DNA of 64,000 bases from Calendula officinalis (lineage: Eukaryota; Streptophyta; Magnoliopsida; Asterales; Asteraceae). A program made the translations under genes and the position numbers. Below, in pieces: positions 58,157 through 64,000 of the stretch. Below the pieces are notes generated by a model. The model was given only the letters and a program-made list of their open reading frames with translations, did no database searches and was not told the origin of the DNA. The DNA lies in contig OY970830.1 of NCBI GenBank assembly GCA_963853835.1, positions 46,069,966 to 46,133,965 on the forward strand, in the 5' to 3' direction. Every line of letters starts with the position of its first letter. Within the stretch, counting starts at the first letter, position 1.

Positions 58157-59795
58157 TTGGATATTGAAGAGTTCGGGCCGAAGAGGGATGTTCGGGCCGA
58201 AGTGGTGTTCGGGCCGAAGTGGGATGTTCGGGCCGAAGTGTTGTTCGGGCTGAAGTGGTGTTCGGGCCGAAGTTCGGTGTTCGGGCCGAGGATGATGTTC
58301 GGGCCGAGGTTGAAGTTCGAGCCGAGGTCGGAGTTCGGGCCGAGGTTGAAGTTCGGGCCGGGAACAGTGAAGAGTTCGGGCCGAACTTGTTCTTGGCAGT
58401 GACGAACGAACCAGCTATTTTGGTTACTCGTGGGCGTGAAACGGACACCCGAGCTGAAAGTTATGAATGTTTTAGTATAGCACCTTTTGTCACACAATCT
58501 TGGATATTGAAGAGATCGGGCCGAAGAGGGATGTTCGGGCCGAAGTGGTGTTCGGGCCGAAGTGGGATGTTCGGGCCGAAGTGGTGTTCGGGCTGAAGTG
58601 GTGTTCGGGCCGAAGTTTGGTGTTCGGGCCGAGGATGATGTTCGGGCCGAGGTTGAAGTTCGGGCCGAGGTCGGAGTTCGGGCCGAGGTTGAAGTTCTGG
58701 CCGAGGTTGAAGTTCGGGCCGAAAATGAAGTTCGGGCCGGGAACAGCGAAGAGTTCGGGGCGAACTTGTTCTTGGCAGTGACAAACGAACCAGCTATTTT
58801 GGTTACTCGTGGGCGTGAAACGGACACCCGAGCTGAAAGTTATGAATGTTTTAGTCTAGCACATTTTGTCACACAATCTAGGATATTGAAGAGTTCGGGC
58901 CGAAGAGGGTTGTTCGGGCCGAAGTGGTGTTCGGGCCGAAGTGGGATGTTCGGGCCGAAGTGGTGTTCGGGCCGAAGTGGTGTTCGGGCCGAAGTTCGGT
59001 GTTCGGGCCGAGGATTATGTTCGGGCCGAGGTTGAAGTTCGGGCCGAGGTTGAAGTTCGGGTCGAAAATGAAGTTCGGGCCGGGAACAGTGAAGAGTTCG
59101 GGCCGAACTTGTTCTTGGCAGTGACGAACGAACCAGCTATTTTGGTTACTCGTGGGCGTGAAATGGACACCCGAGCTGAAAGTTATGAATGTTTTAGTAT
59201 AGCACCTTTTGTCACACAATCTTGGATATTGAAGAGATCAGGCCGAAGAGGGATGTTCAGGCCGAAGTGTTGTTCGGGCCGAAGTGGTGTTCGGGCCGAA
59301 GTTCGGTGTTCGGGCCGAGGATGATGTTCGGGCCGAGGTTGAAGTTCGGGCCGAGGTCGGAGTTCGGGCCGAGGTTGAAGTTCTGGCCGAGGTTGAAGTT
59401 TGGGCCGAAAATGAAGTTCGGGCCGGGAACAGTGAAGAGTTCGGGCCGAACTTGTTCTTGGCAGTGACGAACGAACCAGCTATTTTGGTTACTCCTGGGC
59501 GTGAAACGGACACCCGAGCTGAAAGTTATGAATGTTTTAGTATAGCACCTTTTGTCACACAATCTTGGATATTGAAGAGTTCGGGCCGAAGAGGGATGTT
59601 CGGGCCGAAGTGGTGTTCGGGCCGAAGTGGGATGTTCGGGCCGAAGTGTTGTTCGGGCCGAAGTGGTGTTCGGGCCGAAGTTCGGTGTTCGGGCCGAGGA
59701 TGATGTTCGGGCCGAGGTTGAAGTTCGGGCCGAGGTCGGAGTTCGGGCCGAGGTTGAAGTTCTGACCGAGGTTGAAGTTCGGGCCGAAAATGAAG

Positions 59796-59841
59796 TTCGG
59801 GCCGGGAACAGTGAAGAGTTCGGGCCGGGAACAGTGAAGAG
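59796..59841 (+). repeat. 23-bp tandem duplication inside a monomer
   Basis: The 23-bp element TTCGGGCC-GGGAACAGTGAAGAG, normally single and next to the tail, is present twice in a row (59796-59818 and 59819-59841). This gives the 402-bp unit at 59565 (379 plus 23). It is a perfect duplication and therefore probably young. Confidence 0.9.
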
Positions 59842-62635
59842 TTCGGGCCGAACTTGTTCTTGGCAGTGACGAACGAACCAGCTATTTTGGTTACTCATGG
59901 GCGTGAAACGGACACCCGAGCTGAAAGTTATGAATGTTTTAGTATAGCACATTTTGTCACACAATCTTGGATATTGAAGAGTTCGGGCCGAAGAGGGATG
60001 TTCAGGCCGAAGTGGTGTTCAGGCCGAAGTGGGATGTTCGGGCCGAAGTGGTGTTCGGGCCGAAGTGGTGTGCGGGCCGAAGTTCGGTGTTCGGGCCGAG
60101 GATGATGTTCGGGCCGAGGTTGAAGTTCGGGCCGAGGTCGGAGTTCGGGTCGAGGTTTAAGTTCGGGCCGAGGTTGAAGTTCGGGCCGAAAATGAAGTTC
60201 GGGCCGGGAACAGTGAAGAGTTCGGGTCGAACTTGTTCTTGGTAGTGACGAACGAACCAGCTATTTTGGTTACTCGTGGGCGTGAAACGGACACCCGAGC
60301 TGAAAGTTATGAATGTTTTAGTATAGCACCTTTTGTCACACAATCTTGGATATTGAAGAGTTCGGGCCGAAGAGGGATGTTCGGGCTGAAGTGGTGTTCG
60401 GGCCGAAGTGGGATGTTCGGGCCGAAGTGGTGTTCGGGCCGAAGTCGTGTTCGGGCCGAAGTTCGGTGTTCGGGCCGAGGATGATGTTCGGGCCGAGGTT
60501 GAAGTTCGGGCCGAGGTCGGAGTTCGGGCCGAGGTTGAAGTTCAGGCCGAGGTTGAAGTTCGGGCCGAAAATGAAGTTCGGGCCGGGAACAGTGAAGAGT
60601 TCGGGCCGAACTTTTTCTTGGCAGTGACGAACCAACCAGCTATTTTGGTTACTCGTGGGCGTGAAACGGACACCCGAGCTGAAAGTTATGAATGTTTTAG
60701 TATACCACCTTTTGTCACACAATCTTGGATATTGAAGAGTTCAGGCCGAAGAGGGATGTTCGGGCCGAAGTGGTGCTCGGGCCGAAGTGGGATGTTCGGG
60801 CCGAAGTGGTGTTCGGGCCGAAGTTCGAAGTTCGGGCCGAGGATGATGTTCGGGCCGAGGTTGAAGTTCGGGCCGAGGTCGGAGTTCGGGCCGAGGTTGA
60901 AGTTCGGGCCGAAAATGAAGTTCGGGCCGGGAACAGTGAAGAGTTCGGGCCGAACTTGTTCTTGGCAATGAAGAACGAACCAGCTATTTTGGTTACTCGT
61001 GGGCGTGAAACGGACACCCGAGCTGAAAGTTATGAATGTTTTAGTATAGCACCTTTTGTCACACAATCTTGGATATTGAAGAGTTCGGGCCGAAGAGGGA
61101 TGTTCGGGCCGAAGTGGTGTTCGGGCCGAAGTGGGATGTTCGGGCCGAAGTGTTGTTCGGGATGAAGTGGTGTTCGGGCCGAAGTTCGGTGTTCGGGCCG
61201 AGGATGATGTTCGGGCCGAGGTTGAAGTTCGAGCCGAGGTCGGAGTTCGGGCCGAGGTTGAAGTTCGGGCCGGGAACAGTGAAAAGTTCGGGCCGAACTT
61301 GTTCTTGGCAGTGACGAACGAACCAGCTATTTTGGTTACTCGTGGGCGTGAAACGGACACCCGAGCTGAAAGTTATGAATGTTTTAGTATAGCACATTTT
61401 GTCACATAATCTTGGATATTGAAGAGATCGGGCCAAAGAGGGATGTTCGGGCCGAAGTGGTGTTCGGGCCGAAGTGGGATGTTCGGGCCGAAGTGGTGTT
61501 CGGGCCGAAGTGGTGTTCGGGCCGAAGTTCGAAGTTCGGGCCGAGGATGATGTTCGGGCCGAGGTTGAAGTTCGGGCCGAGGTCGGAGTTCGGGCCGAGG
61601 TTGAAGTTCGGGCCGAAAATGAAGTTCGGTCCGGGAACAGTGAAGAGTTCGGGCCGAACTTGTTCTTGGCAGTGAAGAACGAACCAGCTATTTTGGTTAC
61701 TCGTGGGCGTGAAACGGACACCCGAGCTGAAAGTTATGAATGTTTTAGTATAGCACCTTTTGTCACACAATCTTGGATATTGAAGAGTTCGGGCCGAAGA
61801 GGGATGTTCGGGCCGAAGTGGTGTTCGGGCCGAAGTGGGATGTTCGGGCCGAAGTGTTGTTCGGGCAGAAGTGGTGTTCGGGCCGAAGTTCGGTGTTCGG
61901 GCCGAGGATGATGTTCGGGCCGAGGTTGAAGTTCGAGCCGAGGTCGGAGTTCGGGTCGAGGTTGAGGTTCGGGCCGGGAACAGTGAAGAGTTCGGGCCGA
62001 ACTTGATCTTGGAAGTGACGAACGAACCAGCTATTTTGGTTACTCGTGGGCGTGAATCGGACACCCGAGCTGAAAGTTATGAATGTTTTAGTATATCACC
62101 TTTTGTCACACAATCTCGGATATTGAAGAGATCGGGCCGAAAAGGGATGTTCGGGCCGAAGTGGTGTTCGGGCCGAAGTGGGATGTTCGGGCCGAAGTGG
62201 TGTTCGGGCCGAAGTTTGGTGTTCGGGGCGAGGATGATGTTCGGGCCGAGGTTGAAGTTCGGGCCGAGGTCGGAGTTCGGGCCGAGGTTGAAGTTCTGGC
62301 CGAGGTTGAAGTTCGGGCCGAAAATGAAGTTCGGGCCGGGAACAGTGAAGAGTTCGGGCCGAACTTGTTCTTGGCAGTGACGAACGAACCAGCTATTTTT
62401 GTTACTCGTGGGCGTGAAACGGACACCCGAGCTGAAAGTTATGAATGTTTTAGTATAGCACCTTTTGTCACACAATCTAGGATATTGAAGAGTTCGGGCC
62501 GAAGTGGTGTTCGGGCCGAAGTGGGATGTTCGGGCGAAGTGGTGTTCGGGCCGAAGTTTGGTGTTTGGGCCGAGGATTATGTTCGGGTCGAGGTTGAAGT
62601 TCGGGCCGAGGTCGGAGTTCGGGCCGAGGTTGAAG

Positions 62636-62707
62636 TTCGGGCCGAGGTTGAAGTTCGGGCCGAAAATGAAGTTCGGGCCGAGGTTGAAGTTCGGGCCGAA
62701 AATGAAG
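62636..62707 (+). repeat. 36-bp duplication of two subrepeats
   Basis: The pair of 18-mers ending GGTTGAAG and AAAATGAAG occurs twice in succession in the unit at 62478. The same unit has a 1-bp loss in GTTCGGGCGAAGTGG near 62533. It shows length change by whole subrepeats. Confidence 0.85.
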
Positions 62708-63904
62708 TTCGGGCCGGGAACAGTGAAGAGTTGGGGCCGAACTTGTTCTTGGCAGTGACGAACGAACCAGCTATTTTGGTTACTCGTGGGCGTGAAACGG
62801 ACACCCGAGCTGAAAGTTATGAATGTTTTAGTATAGCACCTTTTGTCACACAATCTTGGATATTGAAGAGATCGGGCCGAAGAGGGATGTTTGGGCCGAA
62901 GTGGTGTTCGGGCCGAAGTGGGTTGTTCGGGCCGAAGTGGTGTTCGAACCGAAGTTCGGTGTTCGGGCCGAGGATGATGTTCGGGGCGAGGTTGAAGTTC
63001 GGGCCGAGGTCGGAGTTCGGGCCGAGGTTGAAGTTCTGGCCGAGGTTGAAATCCGGGCCGAAAATGAAGTTCGGGCTGGGAACAGTGAAGAGTTCGGGCC
63101 GAACTTGTTCTTGGCAGTGACGAACGAACCAGCTATTTTGGTTACTCGTGGGCGTGAAACGGACACCCGAGCTGAAAGTTATGAATGTTTTAGTATAGCA
63201 CATTTTGTCACACAATCTAGGATATTGAAGAGTTCGGGCCGAAGTGGTGTTCGGGCCGAAGTGGGATGTTCGGGCCGAAGTGGTGTTCGGGCCGAAGTTC
63301 GGTGTTCGGGCCGAGGATTATGTTCGGGCCGAGGTTGAAGTTCGGGCAGAGGTCAGAGTTCGGGCCGAGGTTGAAGTTCGGGCCGAAAATGAAGTTCGGG
63401 CCGGGAACAGTGAAGAGTTCGGGCCGAACTTGTTCTTGGCAGTGACGAACGAACCATCTATTTTGGTTACTCGTGGGCGTGAAACGGACACCCGAGCTGA
63501 AAGTTATGAATGTTTTAGTATAGCACCTTTTGTCACACAATCTTGGATATTGTAGAGATCGGGCCGAAGAGGGATGTTCGGGCCGTAGTGGTGTTCGGGC
63601 CGAAGTGGGATGTTCGGGCCGAAGTGGTGTTCGAGCCGAAGTTCGGTGTTCGGGCCGAGGATGATGTTCGGGCCGAGGTTGAAGTTCGGGCTGAGGTCGG
63701 AGTTCGGGCCGAGGTTGAAGTTCTGGCCGAGGTAGAAGTTCGGGTCGAAAATGAAGTTCGGGCCGGGAACAGTGAAGAGTTCGGGCCGAACTTGTTCTTG
63801 GCAGTGACGAACGAACCATCTATTTTGGTTACTCGTGGGCGTGAAACGGACACCCGAGCTGAAAGTTATGAATGTTTTAGTATAGCACCTTTTGTCACAC
63901 AATC

Positions 63905-64000
63905 TTGGATATTGAAGAGTTCGGGCCGAAGAGGGATGTTCGGGCCGAAGTGGTGTTCGGGCCGAAGTGGGATGTTCGGGCCGAAGTGGTGTTCGGGCCG
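63905..64000 (+). repeat. Partial last monomer
   Basis: The first 96 bases of another ordinary unit (TTGGATATTGAAGAG and 17/19-mers) run to the window edge, so the array continues to the right. Confidence 0.95.

Larger units (their letters stand above)
58157..63904 (+). repeat. Right block: monomers without long higher-order repeats
   Basis: Units start at 58157 (343), 58500 (379), 58879 (343), 59222 (343), 59565 (402), 59967 (379), 60346 (379), 60725 (344), 61069 (343), 61412 (361), 61773 (343), 62116 (362), 62478 (378), 62856 (362), 63218 (325) and 63543 (362). GAAGAGATCGGGCC starts, CTAGGATATT anchors and TTCGAAGTTCGG variants are scattered here. Here GTTCTGGCC is followed by GAGGTTGAAG rather than the GAGGTTAAAG of the left four fifths. 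Related units recur (57778, 60725 and 61412; 58157, 61069 and 61773) but not in long exact copies. Confidence 0.85.
29..64000 (+). repeat. Giant tandem satellite array, ~340-bp monomers with internal 18-bp subrepeats
   Basis: About 184 complete monomers, all in one orientation, follow one another without interruption. Each begins (my anchor) at TTGGATATTGAAGAG, continues through a block of TTCGGGCCGA-type 18-bp subrepeats, and ends in a unique tail that contains TCTTGGCAGTGACGAACG and GTTATGAATGTTTTAGTATAG. Monomer lengths cluster at about 306, 324, 342, 360 and 379 bp. Subfamily-specific variants recur at long fixed offsets (5465, 7798, 2797, about 2036, 1875 and 1062 bp), so the array has higher-order repeats. 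No gene, transposon, inverted segment or RNA gene lies inside it. The array continues past the right edge. Function is unknown; a structural or heterochromatic role is inference from the class of sequence. Confidence 0.97.

Noticed and set aside
58..63902. Hundreds of open reading frames of 60-706 codons on both strands
   Set aside because: They are copies of one another in overlapping frames on both strands. They follow the 18-bp period and have low-complexity products (VRAEVE, FGPRLK, SARTST runs). They begin and end wherever monomer length shifts the frame, and none has a recognisable domain. No CDS is called.
29..64000. CRISPR-like array of direct repeats and spacers
   Set aside because: The repeated elements are 128-bp tails and 18-mers, and the 'spacers' are themselves repeats of each other. 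There is no unique spacer, leader or cas gene.
29..64000. CENP-B box in the monomer
   Set aside because: I compared TTCG-containing sites with the NTTCGNNNNANNCGGGN consensus. In TTCGGGCCGAAG the required A and the CGGG are not at the right spacing. No match was found, which does not exclude a centromeric role.
29..64000. RNA polymerase III B box or tRNA-derived origin
   Set aside because: GTTCGGGCC resembles part of the GGTTCGANNCC B box, but the invariant A and the final CC are not in place. There is no A box at a suitable distance and no tRNA fold, so it is a chance similarity in the subrepeat.
29..64000. G-quadruplex forming repeats
   Set aside because: There is only one GGG run per 18 bp, with loops of about 15 bases, beyond canonical G-quadruplex rules. 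GGGAGG-type clusters are isolated.
29..64000. Transposon, retroelement or terminal repeats inside the array
   Set aside because: Every interval between anchors is explained by tail plus subrepeats. The length outliers (269, 290, 295, 396-402, 430) are all accounted for by deletions, joints or subrepeat changes, leaving no foreign insert.
29..64000. Telomeric repeats or an rDNA spacer
   Set aside because: No TTAGGG-, TTTAGGG- or TTAGG-type tracts and no rRNA-like sequence were seen. The spacer of an rDNA cluster would be expected to be flanked by rRNA genes, which are absent.
29..64000. Nucleosome phasing by monomer length
   Set aside because: Units near 343 bp are about two nucleosome repeats long, but lengths vary from 295 to 402 in 18-bp steps, so no constant phasing length is maintained.

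Overview
This window contains no recognisable gene. Apart from about 28 bases at the left end it is one uninterrupted, head-to-tail satellite DNA array that runs off the right end. I count about 184 complete monomers plus a partial one at the right edge, all in the same orientation. No transposon, inverted block, RNA gene or unique island interrupts them. The sequence points to a eukaryotic nuclear genome assembled from long reads (centromeric, pericentromeric, subtelomeric or other heterochromatic satellite). I cannot name the organism or the chromosomal location from sequence alone.

Each monomer has two domains. One is a near-constant, AT-richer 'tail' of about 128 bp (from TTGTTCTTGGCAG through TTGGATATTGAAGAG). 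The other is a GC-rich domain built from about 10 to 17 copies of an 18-bp subrepeat (TTCGGGCCGAGGTTGAAG and variants; also 17-mers and 19-mers that pair to 36 bp). Monomer lengths fall on an 18-bp ladder: about 306, 324, 342, 360 and 379 bp, with rare 269, 290, 295, 396-402 and 430. Linked diagnostic variants sort monomers into subfamilies, labelled here A, B, B2, C/C', D, E/E2, F/F'', G, H and I. The start of every unit is given in the block entries; the anchor is the TTGGATATT or its equivalent.

Layout: 58-2610, degenerate mixture of subfamilies. 2611-13540, a 16-monomer block of 5,465 bp present twice in tandem with few differences; its visible crossover joint is at about 8076-8084. 13168-27741, a second, longer tandem duplication of period 7,798 bp (23 monomers). 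Both are built from an older ten-monomer higher-order repeat, F-A-B-C'-D-E-F-G-H-C, of 3,461 bp. 27742-30452, mosaic partial copy. 30453-34202, a local amplification of subfamily A only, two copies of a five-monomer 1,875-bp block. 34203-37120, transition with a chimeric unit. 37121-42351, an eight-monomer 2,797-bp block, then a second copy that has lost one monomer (363 bp). 42352-48493, three hexamer copies of about 2.04-2.07 kb. 48494-51860, mixed. 51861-53984, a trimer of 1,062 bp, twice. 53985-64000, monomers of a different consensus without long higher-order repeats.

Together these blocks record successive unequal crossovers or segmental amplifications at several scales: 17/18-bp subrepeat, about 340-bp monomer, and 1-8 kb multimers. 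The long open frames on both strands come from the 18-bp period (a multiple of three) lacking stop codons in several frames, and are not treated as genes.
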